Positions 1 to 6,236 of a stretch of 6,962 nt of DNA are shown in pieces (the stretch's first letter is position 1; every line of letters starts with the position of its first letter). Location of the stretch: contig JAFYRB010000020.1 in NCBI GenBank assembly GCA_017559615.1, forward strand, positions 1 to 6,962, read 5' to 3'. The notes below the pieces were generated by a model. That model was given only the letters and a program-made list of their open reading frames with translations. It made no database searches and had not been told where the DNA came from. The translations under genes and the position numbers were made by a program. The stretch comes from Alistipes sp. GTDB taxonomy: Bacteria; Bacteroidota; Bacteroidia; Bacteroidales; Rikenellaceae.

Positions 1-768
1 ACGAGAGCGTTCGCTCTTGCGAACCGCAAAGGTACACATTTTTTTTGATATTACCATATCCAAAATGTTAATTGCGCAAAATTCGCTCTCAAAATGTCCA
101 ATATCTGCCAAAATCATACGATTTTCGCCACACATAAAGTCATTATAGCGTAAGTCGGCAGTGATGTAAACATCGGCTTCAGCCCTCAAAGCATCGTCTA
201 TATTAGAGCGACCCGAGCCAGTACATATCGCAACCTTACGCACCGAAGCATTAGTAGTTGGGATATCGCTATAGCGGATAGCACCTACATTAAAGATCTC
301 TTTCACACGCTTCAAAAATTCGATAGCATCCTCAGCCTCTGACAACTCACCTACTACGCCATAACCTACTGTGTCATCCCCCTTACGAGGTTCGAGAATA
401 CGCATATTCTCCAAACCAAGAGCTGCCCCCACATACCAACTTGTACCACCCTGCACACTATCAAGATTGGTATGACAAGCATAGAGTGCGATATTATGGC
501 GGATAGCGCGCTCAACGCATCGCTCAACATATGTAGCTGAGTTAAGACGCTTGAGTGGCGAGAAGATAATTGGATGGTGCGTAATAATAATATCGCAACC
601 CTCCGAGATAGCCTCATCGATAACCTCCTCGGTAACATCTACAGCCAAGAGTGCCGAATGCACTTCATCGTCCATACGACCTACGATAAGGCCAGAGTTA
701 TCATACTCTGCCTGTAGCGACAATGGTGCAAACTCCTCAATTATAGCAGCTATATCGCGAATTTTCAT
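1..768 (-). CDS. Nif3-like dinuclear metal centre protein (partial, 3' end off the left edge)
   Basis: The frame is open from an ATG at 768-766 to base 1 with no stop, giving 256 residues; the C-terminus lies outside the window. Short-form Nif3/YbgI/YqfO proteins are about 250-265 aa, so only a few residues are probably missing. The metal ligands line up with the E. coli YbgI set: the pair H64-H65 in ITHHP, D103 in HTNLD, and H225 with E229 in GHFESE near the C-terminus. These proteins form toroidal hexamers with a di-metal site in each subunit. Their physiological role is unsettled, and the 'GTP cyclohydrolase I type 2' label is poorly supported. The long central insertion found in some relatives is absent. 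The start lies 13 nt past the MerR-like stop, so this is probably the fifth gene of the trkA operon. AGAAG about 5 nt before the ATG is a possible weak ribosome-binding site. Confidence 0.93.
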   Translation of the reverse strand, partial: MKIRDIAAIIEEFAPLSLQAEYDNSGLIVGRMDDEVHSALLAVDVTEEVIDEAISEGCDIIITHHPIIFSPLKRLNSATYVERCVERAIRHNIALYACHTNLDSVQGGTSWYVGAALGLENMRILEPRKGDDTVGYGVVGELSEAEDAIEFLKRVKEIFNVGAIRYSDIPTTNASVRKVAICTGSGRSNIDDALRAEADVYITADLRYNDFMCGENRMILADIGHFESEFCAINILDMVISKKMCTFAVRKSERSR

Positions 769-781
769 ACACTTCTAAATA

Positions 782-1408
782 TTAGAATAGCGACTGCTCA
801 TAGAATGGGAATAGCTCCTTATGCTCTTCTGTCTGCTTAGCCTTAGCCTTGCGACGAGTAACACTCTGAGGAGCTGCCTCTGTTGGCTCGGCTGCTTCTA
901 CGACCTTGCGTGGACGACCACGACGGCGTGGAGCCTCCTCCTTAACCTCCTCTTTAGCCTCCTCTACTACTTCAACAGGCTCCTCCTTGGTAGTGACACC
1001 CGACACGACCTCAGCCTGTGCTTGCACCTCTACATCGGAGATTAGCTCAGCCATAGCCTCGATAGGAGCCTCGTACTCAGCTGGGGTATTATCACCCAAA
1101 GACTCACGCACCTCCAACAACATAGCGCGAATATGCTGCAAGCGCTCCAGAATCGAAACATCACGCTGTACACTCTTACCACGTCGCTTCATCGCCATAT
1201 TTGCGCCCTCGAGGGTCATACCCTTCTCCTTAACAAGGTGGTAGAGAAGCTTTAAGTTCTCGACATCAGCAGGAGTAAACATTCTGTTACCCTTCTTATT
1301 TTTATGAGGCTTAATGCAGTCAAACTTTGACTCCCAATAACGAATGAGCGATGCATTAACATCGAACATCTCGGTTACCTCACCCATTGAATACAATAGC
1401 TTTGCCAT
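782..1408 (-). CDS. MerR-family transcriptional regulator with AT-hook-containing acidic tail
   Basis: This 208-aa protein starts with a MerR winged-helix domain (about residues 5-75). It includes YSMGEVTEMFDV, the recognition-helix/wing segment LIRYWESKFD, and the YHLVKEKGMTLEGA helix typical of Bacteroidota MerR proteins. Residues 83-104 look like the dimerisation coiled coil. Beyond that there is no effector domain such as a metal-binding Cys set or GyrI-like fold. Residues 127-160 are Glu/Val/Ala-rich and acidic, followed by an AT-hook-like RRRGRPRK at 161-168, a second basic patch RRKAKAK at 185-191, and an aromatic end (FPFYEQSLF). The AT-hook suggests extra minor-groove DNA contacts. 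Targets and ligand cannot be read from the sequence. It is packed between rsmF (5-nt gap) and the Nif3-like gene (13-nt gap), so it is probably a housekeeping passenger of the operon. There is no Shine-Dalgarno. Confidence 0.9.
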   Translation of the reverse strand: MAKLLYSMGEVTEMFDVNASLIRYWESKFDCIKPHKNKKGNRMFTPADVENLKLLYHLVKEKGMTLEGANMAMKRRGKSVQRDVSILERLQHIRAMLLEVRESLGDNTPAEYEAPIEAMAELISDVEVQAQAEVVSGVTTKEEPVEVVEEAKEEVKEEAPRRRGRPRKVVEAAEPTEAAPQSVTRRKAKAKQTEEHKELFPFYEQSLF

Positions 1409-1413
1409 ATATA

Positions 1414-2775
1414 CTATAGTTTAATTATTCTCAAATCCTTAGGATACATATTATTACAGCGCGCACCTATACGCTTGATAAAGCCTATAGCAATACCACC
1501 ATATACCACTCTGTTTATACCCTCCTCAAACTGCGATGCAGCTATATCCTGACGGCGTAGATACTCCAAAGCATCATCCAACGACACCTCCACGGCTGGC
1601 ACAACCGACTCGTTACATCCAACAAAGAGAGCCAATGGATGTTCAGGCTTAAGTTTGCCCTTAAATATCTGTCCCATAGCAACACCAGAATAGACTACCG
1701 AGAGCGACTCACTAAGATTAACGACATCCTCTACCACAGCATTATCGTAGCCATATACCATATCGCCAACAAGTCTGAATATCATCTGCTTAGGATTATC
1801 CACCCAACGCGACACTTCAGCTACATCCTTATTCTGCAACTGGACAAAAATCTTACGGCGAGACTTAGGTACTACACGTCTAATATTACTCTCCTTTTTG
1901 CGTGCTACAGCGACAAAGAAACCTTCGCCTTGGACTCTGTGTGGATAGAAATGGAAGCACTGAAAAGCACCTATATCGCTACGGACAATACCCCACTCAT
2001 CATTCAACTCCACACGCTCGACAGCCTCAAGACTATCGCCATACTCCTCCATAAGCCACTTTACAACACCCTCATCCTCGCGATCGTTAAATGTACAGGT
2101 GCTATAAAGCAATTTTCCTCCCGGACGTAATGTTCGCCACGCTTCTGCCAAAATCTCCTTCTGACGTACTACACACAACTCTACAGAGGACTGAGTCCAC
2201 TCAGTGCGAGCCTCCTCCATCTTGCGAAACATACCCTCACCAGAGCAAGGAGCATCCACCGCAACAACATCAAACCAGTGCTCAAAAGCACCGATATGGC
2301 TTGGCTCATTACAAGTAACAACAACATTTCCTAAACCCCAGCGCTGTACATTGTCGGCAAGAGCAAGCGTACGGCCACGATTAATATCGTTCGCCACAAC
2401 AAGACCCTCACGACCTACAAGCGTAGAGTATATTGTGGTCTTACCACCAGGCGCAGCACACACATCCAACACACGCTTACCTGCAAGGTTATCGTCCTTG
2501 AGCAGATAGCCAACAAATTGCGATGATGCCTCCTGCACATAGTATGCGCCACCGTGCATCAATGGGTCGAGCGTAAACTGTGGTCGCTCGGCGAGATATC
2601 TACCCAATTGAGACCAACCGATACTCTCTCCGTCAAAGACTTGGGCTGACTTATATGGATTTAGTCGAATAGAGACAACAGGCTCGGTATCGAGAGCTGT
2701 GAACAACTTCTCGGCATCATCACCAAGCATCTGGTGCATCGAACTTACAAAACTTTCGGGTAGTGGCTGTGACAT
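1414..2775 (-). CDS. rsmF: RsmF/RsmB-family rRNA (cytosine-C5)-methyltransferase
   Basis: This 453-aa protein is an S-adenosylmethionine-dependent RNA m5C methyltransferase of the NOL1/NOP2/Sun family. The SAM-binding motif I is VLDVCAAPGGKT at residues 102-113. Motif IV is DAPCSGEGMFRK, with C177, and motif VI is LYSTCTF, with C227. Both cysteines needed for catalysis and product release are present. An N-terminal RNA-binding part (about 1-75) precedes the Rossmann fold (about 75-295). The C-terminal 150 residues, with GVAMGQIFKGKLKPEHPLAL at 363-382, look like the PUA-like tail of RsmF-type enzymes rather than the N-terminal NusB-like domain of RsmB. The expected substrate is 16S rRNA (C1407 in E. 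coli), but the site in this phylum is not certain. The gene starts 2 nt after the kinase stop, so translation is probably coupled. The rsmF symbol is a family-level assignment. Confidence 0.93.
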   Translation of the reverse strand: MSQPLPESFVSSMHQMLGDDAEKLFTALDTEPVVSIRLNPYKSAQVFDGESIGWSQLGRYLAERPQFTLDPLMHGGAYYVQEASSQFVGYLLKDDNLAGKRVLDVCAAPGGKTTIYSTLVGREGLVVANDINRGRTLALADNVQRWGLGNVVVTCNEPSHIGAFEHWFDVVAVDAPCSGEGMFRKMEEARTEWTQSSVELCVVRQKEILAEAWRTLRPGGKLLYSTCTFNDREDEGVVKWLMEEYGDSLEAVERVELNDEWGIVRSDIGAFQCFHFYPHRVQGEGFFVAVARKKESNIRRVVPKSRRKIFVQLQNKDVAEVSRWVDNPKQMIFRLVGDMVYGYDNAVVEDVVNLSESLSVVYSGVAMGQIFKGKLKPEHPLALFVGCNESVVPAVEVSLDDALEYLRRQDIAASQFEEGINRVVYGGIAIGFIKRIGARCNNMYPKDLRIIKL

Positions 2776-2777
2776 TA

Positions 2778-3398
2778 CTACAACTGGCGTTTACCTACAC
2801 ACATCTCCTCCACTGAGGCACAAATACGGTCAATAATCGATGGATCAGCTACAAAATCGTCTACATCCTTATCGACAACCAACACGCGACCCTCATAGAT
2901 ATTCTCTATCCAGTGGTTATACTTTACATTCAAACGACTTAGATACTCCTCGTCGATATTCTGCTCATACTCTCTACCACGCATCTTAATCTGCGAGATA
3001 AGCGTAGGCACGCTCGCCTTAAGGTAGATAAGCACATCTGGCTTTGGCAACAACGCCTGCTCAATGTTAAACATCTTCATATAGGTATCGAAATCGCGCG
3101 ATGCCATAAGACCCATTGAGTGAAGGTTATCTGCAAAGATATGAGCATCCTCATAAATGGTTCTATCCTGCACCACGTTAGGCTCCTCGCCCGCGAGCAT
3201 AGTCATAGTCTGCTGAATACGGCTTCCGAGAAACCACAACTGAAGATGAAATGACCAACGACCCATATCATCGTAGAAGTCGCTGATATAGGGGTTCGCC
3301 ACATCCTCATAATACGCCTTGGCCTTGAAACGCTCCGTCAGAATCTCCGTAAGCGTTGTCTTGCCACTTCCAATATTACCCGCAATAGCAATATACAT
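2778..3398 (-). CDS. Deoxynucleoside kinase (dAK/dGK-like)
   Basis: This 206-aa cytoplasmic enzyme transfers the ATP gamma-phosphate to deoxynucleosides for dNTP salvage. The Walker A P-loop GNIGSGKT is at residues 7-14. E31 in YYEDVANPY matches the catalytic/substrate-binding acid of the dNK family. The QDRTIYEDAHIFA segment (77-89) carries the DR pair (D78, R79) and E83 that contact the deoxyribose. The LID region KMRGREYE (138-145) supplies arginines for phosphate binding. Length and order fit the dCK/dGK/dNK superfamily; thymidine kinase (TdK) and dTMP kinase are less likely. The preferred base, purine or pyrimidine, cannot be read with certainty, although this short bacterial form is often a deoxyadenosine/deoxyguanosine kinase. 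It lies 36 nt after trkA and 2 nt before rsmF, in the same operon. No TAnnTTTG box is seen in the 36-nt gap. Confidence 0.93.
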   Translation of the reverse strand: MYIAIAGNIGSGKTTLTEILTERFKAKAYYEDVANPYISDFYDDMGRWSFHLQLWFLGSRIQQTMTMLAGEEPNVVQDRTIYEDAHIFADNLHSMGLMASRDFDTYMKMFNIEQALLPKPDVLIYLKASVPTLISQIKMRGREYEQNIDEEYLSRLNVKYNHWIENIYEGRVLVVDKDVDDFVADPSIIDRICASVEEMCVGKRQL

Positions 3399-3434
3399 AG
3401 TTTGTGTCAGTATTATTATATTATTTATCTATTC

Positions 3435-4775
3435 CTAATTAAAGAACTCTGCCACTCGCATCACCGACTCCGGCATAGCAAATACCACCACTCGGTCGTA
3501 AGCATTAATCTGCGTGTCACCAACAGCGATAAACACTCTATCGCCACGCACTACACCGCCTACAATAGAGTCCTCGGGTAGTCCAAGATCACGAATAGGC
3601 TCCTTAGTCGCTGGAGAGTTTGGCTTTACGACAAACTCCAAAACCTCAGCCTGGCTACCTGTCAAACACTTAATAGCCTGCACGTCAGTAGACATTGTAA
3701 AGCGGAAAATATTAGATGCCGTAACGAGTTTTTTGTTAATGATTGTATCAACACCCACACTCTCAGCCAACGAGATATAGTTGATATTCTCAACCTCGGC
3801 AATAACCTTCTTAACACCCATTCGCTTTGCCAACATCGCAGCAAGGATATTTGTTTCGCTACGGCCTGTAACCGCAACAAAAGCATCCATACCCGAAAGA
3901 TCCTCCTCCATCATCGCCTCGGTATCACGACCATCCTCGTTGATAATCAAGGTCTTATCAAGCATCTCAGCAAGACGAAACGCCTTGTCTGCATTATAGT
4001 CTACAAGCTTTATATTCACGCTATTCTGAAGCTCGTTTGCAATACGCACACCGATACGTGAGCCTCCAAGAATCATCATATTGCGCACATCCACCTGGCG
4101 CTGCCCAGAGAGCTCCACAACACGATTTGTAGCACTATGACGTGCTATAACATAGACCATATCCTCCTCCTCAAAACGATCCTCAATAGATGGAATAATA
4201 GTCTTAGAACCTCGCACAATTGCCACTACACGATACTCCAAATCCTCATTATCGCATCCCTCATCAATAACAGGACGACCCAAAAGCGGAGAGGTCAACT
4301 CTAAGCGGAATGCCACCAACGATAGTTTACCTGCAGCGAAATCGATGTACTCGGTTGACGATGTATGACCAAGAAGGTTGATAACCTCGCGTGCGGCAAT
4401 CTGCTCAGGATAGAAGAGATAGTCGATACCCATATCGATAAATATCTCCTTGCTATTTGGCTCCAGATACTCGTTACTATCAACACGTGCAATCGCCTTC
4501 TTAGCTCCGAGCTGCTTTGCCATTACCGCAGATAGGATATTATCATTCTCCACCGAACGCACAGCGATAAAGAGGTCACACTTACGAACACCCGATTTGC
4601 GCAACACCGAGAACTGCGTTGTATCACCCTCGACAGTTACAACATCTACAAGGTTTCCCACCTCACCCAATGCTTTAGGCTCAACATCCACAACCGTAAG
4701 GTCGTGGCCATTACCACTAAGCATCTTGGCCAGATGTGTACCCATATCACCTGCACCAGCAATTACTATCTTCAT
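3435..4775 (-). CDS. trkA: TrkA: NAD-binding regulatory subunit of Trk/Ktr-type potassium uptake
   Basis: This 446-aa protein is a peripheral membrane-associated RCK protein that gates TrkH-type K+ channels in response to nucleotides. It has the full-length tandem TrkA layout. The first RCK_N Rossmann domain (about 1-125) has GAGDMG at 7-12 and an acid ending strand 2 (D30 in VVDVE), typical of NAD(H) binding. RCK_C follows (about 145-225). The second RCK_N (about 232-350) has the glycine motif GGSRIG at 237-242, and a second RCK_C covers about 368-446. The length matches E. coli TrkA (458 aa), unlike half-length KtrA. It is the first gene of the leftward operon, with a near-consensus promoter at 4854-4884. 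No trkH partner is adjacent: downstream come a kinase and rRNA/metal-protein genes, and the upstream neighbours are divergent. The channel subunit must therefore be encoded elsewhere if the system is functional. Confidence 0.96.
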   Translation of the reverse strand: MKIVIAGAGDMGTHLAKMLSGNGHDLTVVDVEPKALGEVGNLVDVVTVEGDTTQFSVLRKSGVRKCDLFIAVRSVENDNILSAVMAKQLGAKKAIARVDSNEYLEPNSKEIFIDMGIDYLFYPEQIAAREVINLLGHTSSTEYIDFAAGKLSLVAFRLELTSPLLGRPVIDEGCDNEDLEYRVVAIVRGSKTIIPSIEDRFEEEDMVYVIARHSATNRVVELSGQRQVDVRNMMILGGSRIGVRIANELQNSVNIKLVDYNADKAFRLAEMLDKTLIINEDGRDTEAMMEEDLSGMDAFVAVTGRSETNILAAMLAKRMGVKKVIAEVENINYISLAESVGVDTIINKKLVTASNIFRFTMSTDVQAIKCLTGSQAEVLEFVVKPNSPATKEPIRDLGLPEDSIVGGVVRGDRVFIAVGDTQINAYDRVVVFAMPESVMRVAEFFN

Positions 4776-4812
4776 ACACTAAATAAGTGAATATAAAACA
4801 ATTATATACAGC

Positions 4813-4827
4813 CGTCATCTAATGACG
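4813..4827. promoter_or_regulatory. Perfect 6-bp inverted repeat in the trkA leader
   Basis: CGTCAT (4813-4818) and ATGACG (4822-4827) form a perfect inverted repeat around a 3-nt spacer. It lies about 20 nt downstream of the trkA transcription start predicted from the 4854-4884 promoter. It could fold in the trkA leader mRNA or serve as an operator. No T-run follows on either strand, so it is not a standard intrinsic terminator. The function is unknown. Confidence 0.45.
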
Positions 4828-4837
4828 AACTATAACA

Positions 4838-4869
4838 TTTGCAAAATACTCTGCAAATATATAAATTTG
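4838..4869 (+). promoter_or_regulatory. Bacteroidota-type promoter of the Cys-rich/zinc-ribbon membrane gene pair
   Basis: TTTG (4838-4841), a 20-nt spacer and TAAATTTG (4862-4869) match the Bacteroidota -33/-7 consensus. The expected start is around 4876, leaving a leader of under 30 nt before the ATG at 4904. Its -7 box directly abuts the -7 box of the opposing trkA promoter (4854-4861), and each -33 element lies in the other promoter's early transcribed region. Confidence 0.75.
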
Positions 4870-4884
4870 CATCGAAAATTACAA
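4854..4884 (-). promoter_or_regulatory. Bacteroidota-type promoter of the trkA operon
   Basis: Read on the minus strand, the -33 element TTG (4884-4882) is followed after 20 nt by TATATTTG (4861-4854), a full match to the Bacteroidota -7 consensus TAnnTTTG. The expected start is around 4847, giving a leader of about 70 nt before the trkA ATG at 4775. The element overlaps the divergent promoter at 4838-4869. Confidence 0.75.
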
Positions 4885-4903
4885 TTAATTTTAATGTTTT
4901 AAT

Positions 4904-5164
4904 ATGTCATCACTATTAATAACCATAGTAGCAGCCATTGTGGTAGTAGCTTTTTTCGTGCTCTCAATGTCTCTAACATACATTTTCAAAGGCCACCACA
5001 TCCAATCGGAGATTTCAACAAATCCGAATATGCAGAAGATGGGCATCAAGTGCGCCGTGCAGGAGACACGCGAGGATATGGGACTAACTGACTGTGAGAC
5101 CGACAACATCTGCTCAGGCAACTGCGCAGGATGCGATATTGACCATACTCAGGCAGCAAAATAG
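4904..5164 (+). CDS. Small one-pass membrane protein with a five-cysteine C-terminal tail, function unknown
   Basis: This is an 86-aa protein I cannot assign. Residues 4-27 form one strongly hydrophobic helix (ILV/F-rich), with no charge before it and K29, H31 and H32 just after, so the tail is more likely cytoplasmic; there is no cleavage or lipobox motif. The soluble tail holds five cysteines: C50, C64, C70, C74 and C77. The last four are spaced C-x5-C-x3-C-x2-C in DCETDNICSGNCAGCD. That pattern could bind a metal or Fe-S cluster or form disulfides. It loosely recalls other short Cys-rich membrane proteins (NqrM, FeoB-associated), but the spacing matches neither. It has its own promoter (4838-4869) and an A/T-rich leader without Shine-Dalgarno, as is usual in this phylum. 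The next gene starts 9 nt later and is probably cotranscribed. The regular start, membrane helix and promoter make it a convincing gene. Confidence 0.85.
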   Translation: MSSLLITIVAAIVVVAFFVLSMSLTYIFKGHHIQSEISTNPNMQKMGIKCAVQETREDMGLTDCETDNICSGNCAGCDIDHTQAAK

Positions 5165-5173
5165 GATTCGATT

Positions 5174-5602
5174 ATGAGCGATAATATGGAGAAGGAGACG
5201 TGGTTGTGTAGAAACTGCAACACCCTTGTAAGCAACGAGACAAATATCTGTCCAGCGTGCTCAGCTGAGCGACCAGAGGAGGTAGACAACGAGCCTACAC
5301 CAGAGGGTATCGAGAGTATTATTGAGCGCGAGAACTACACCAATGCTGAACATCAACCAAAGTCGAAGTATATTTTCCGCGAGTCTGTATTGGTAAATGC
5401 TGGAGATATCTTCTTGGTATTGGGTCTATTCTGCACCTTTGGTGCACTTATCGCACCTTTTATCACAGAATTCAACACCGAAGCACCAATGCTATGGGCA
5501 ATATGCGCTGCTGTGTGTATATTTGCTACAACAATGGTTTCGTGGGCAATACTCCGCACTCTTGCTGAGATTTCGCGAATGCTACGAGAGAAGAACGAGT
5601 AG
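5174..5602 (+). CDS. Zinc-ribbon protein with two transmembrane segments, function unknown
   Basis: This 142-aa protein opens with a short zinc ribbon, C12-x2-C15-x10-C26-x2-C29 (LCRNCNTL then ICPAC), of the rubredoxin-like kind found at the N-terminus of many small membrane proteins. Residues 30-68 are an acidic, Glu/Pro-rich linker. Two hydrophobic helices follow at about 76-98 and 106-128, separated by a short acidic turn (TEFNTEAP), and the protein ends in a basic amphipathic segment (RTLAEISRMLREKNE). The positive-inside rule puts both ends in the cytoplasm, so the zinc ribbon would be cytoplasmic. No enzyme motif is visible. AGGA at 5163-5166, overlapping the upstream stop, lies 7 nt before the ATG and is a plausible ribosome-binding site; M5 is an alternative start. 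The 9-nt gap implies one transcript with the preceding Cys-rich protein and suggests a shared but unknown membrane role. Confidence 0.87.
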   Translation: MSDNMEKETWLCRNCNTLVSNETNICPACSAERPEEVDNEPTPEGIESIIERENYTNAEHQPKSKYIFRESVLVNAGDIFLVLGLFCTFGALIAPFITEFNTEAPMLWAICAAVCIFATTMVSWAILRTLAEISRMLREKNE

Positions 5603-5605
5603 TTG

Positions 5606-6007
5606 CTACTCTATCCACTCTGCGTCATCAACGACACCAGCATCTGCCGCCGTTGCGAGCACCATATCTCGACGCTCGCGTGGCGTTACATTGTTGCGAA
5701 CTACAGCAAAATATGAGTGGCGAATTTCGGCTTTAAGAAAGCTATCCGAAAGGTCACCGACTATACTCACATCGTTCCAGTGACATTTATTTAGATGCCA
5801 ACCAGGCGTTATCTCCGCATACCTATCTCTTAGAAGTATGGCTCTATCGGGATGACACTTAACAGCAAAGTGATCAGGGGCACTGATAGATATCATTGCA
5901 AACATTCGCCCCGACACCTTATATACAAGAGTATCATCGTCAAACGGGAGCGTCTCCTCGACCTGAGGCAATGAGAGACAATATTCACGAAATATTGCAA
6001 TATCCAT
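5606..6007 (-). CDS. MmcQ/YjbR-family protein
   Basis: This 133-aa cytoplasmic protein matches the MmcQ/YjbR family (CyaY-like fold), often annotated as 'DNA-binding', although the biochemical role is not settled. The recognisable family segments appear in order: an N-terminal helix with the REYCLSLPQVEE type of sequence, LPFDDDTLVYKV at 20-31, the GRMFAMI strand at 33-39, VKCHPDRAILLR at 49-60, and the signature PGWHLNKCHWN at 68-78. HSYFAVV follows at 97-103. Length is typical (110-130 aa) with a short extra C-terminal end. It has its own promoter at 6030-6060, with a start predicted about 16 nt before the ATG. Its stop is only 3 nt from the stop of the converging zinc-ribbon gene, with no terminator hairpin between them, so the two transcripts should overlap at their 3' ends. 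Confidence 0.92.
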   Translation of the reverse strand: MDIAIFREYCLSLPQVEETLPFDDDTLVYKVSGRMFAMISISAPDHFAVKCHPDRAILLRDRYAEITPGWHLNKCHWNDVSIVGDLSDSFLKAEIRHSYFAVVRNNVTPRERRDMVLATAADAGVVDDAEWIE

Positions 6008-6029
6008 AGCATCTACAATTTACTTGTTA

Positions 6030-6060
6030 CAAAGGTAATACTTAATTTAATATAAACCAA
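6030..6060 (-). promoter_or_regulatory. Bacteroidota-type promoter of the MmcQ/YjbR-family gene
   Basis: On the minus strand TTG (6060-6058), a 20-nt spacer and TACCTTTG (6037-6030) fit the phylum consensus exactly. The expected start near 6023 gives a leader of only about 16 nt. Confidence 0.75.
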
Positions 6061-6221
6061 TAGAAGCTGTCTAACAACAAAATCGCTTGCTCTCAAAATA
6101 CTTATTTACACTCAGTAAGCTTCGCTGTTTCGAGCTTCGTGCGCCTAAAATTAACCCTTGTTATACAACTTTTAAAACAAATGAGACTGTCCACAAAACC
6201 TGTTGGACAGCCTCTCATTTT
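6059..6221. repeat. Interval bounded by degenerate inverted repeats; possible mobile-element relic
   Basis: The left end (6059-6078) contains GAAGCTGTCTAACA on the plus strand. The right end (6201-6221), read on the minus strand, contains GAGGCTGTCCAACA. The two agree over about 20 nt with one indel and four mismatches. The 163-bp interval has no gene on either strand, and a 7-nt direct repeat AGCTTCG (6118-6124, 6133-6139) lies inside. This could be a small non-autonomous element or simply a decayed duplicate of the terminator arm. No clean target-site duplication was found. Confidence 0.3.
6179..6220 (-). terminator. Intrinsic terminator of the hsp20 gene
   Basis: A long hairpin starts 17 nt after the hsp20 stop. 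AAATGAGA (6179-6186) pairs with TCTCATTT (6213-6220), and CTGTCCA (6187-6193) with TGGACAG (6204-6210), leaving a 2-nt bulge at 6211-6212 and a 10-nt loop. On the minus strand it runs into TTTGTTTT. The A-rich/T-rich flanks give it some bidirectional character. Confidence 0.75.
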
Positions 6222-6236
6222 AATCATCACACGAAA

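Noticed and set aside
821..1244. Plus-strand open frames of 74 and 112 codons rich in Ser/Thr/Leu
   Set aside because: They are antisense shadows of the low-complexity tail of the MerR-family gene.
1639..2130. A 163-codon open frame on the plus strand
   Set aside because: It lies wholly antisense to the well-supported rRNA methyltransferase gene, has no promoter or family resemblance, and has an unlikely residue composition.
3399..3434. A separate promoter for the deoxynucleoside kinase gene in the 36-nt gap
   Set aside because: No TAnnTTTG box or TTG element occurs there on the minus strand; read-through from trkA is simpler.
4904..5164. Naming the small Cys-rich protein NqrM or FeoB-associated protein
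   Set aside because: Size and membrane helix are similar, but the cysteine spacing does not fit either family and no nqr or feo gene is nearby.
6179..6220. The hairpin as a riboswitch or small RNA
   Set aside because: Its position just after the hsp20 stop, the long simple stem and the T-rich exit fit a terminator better.
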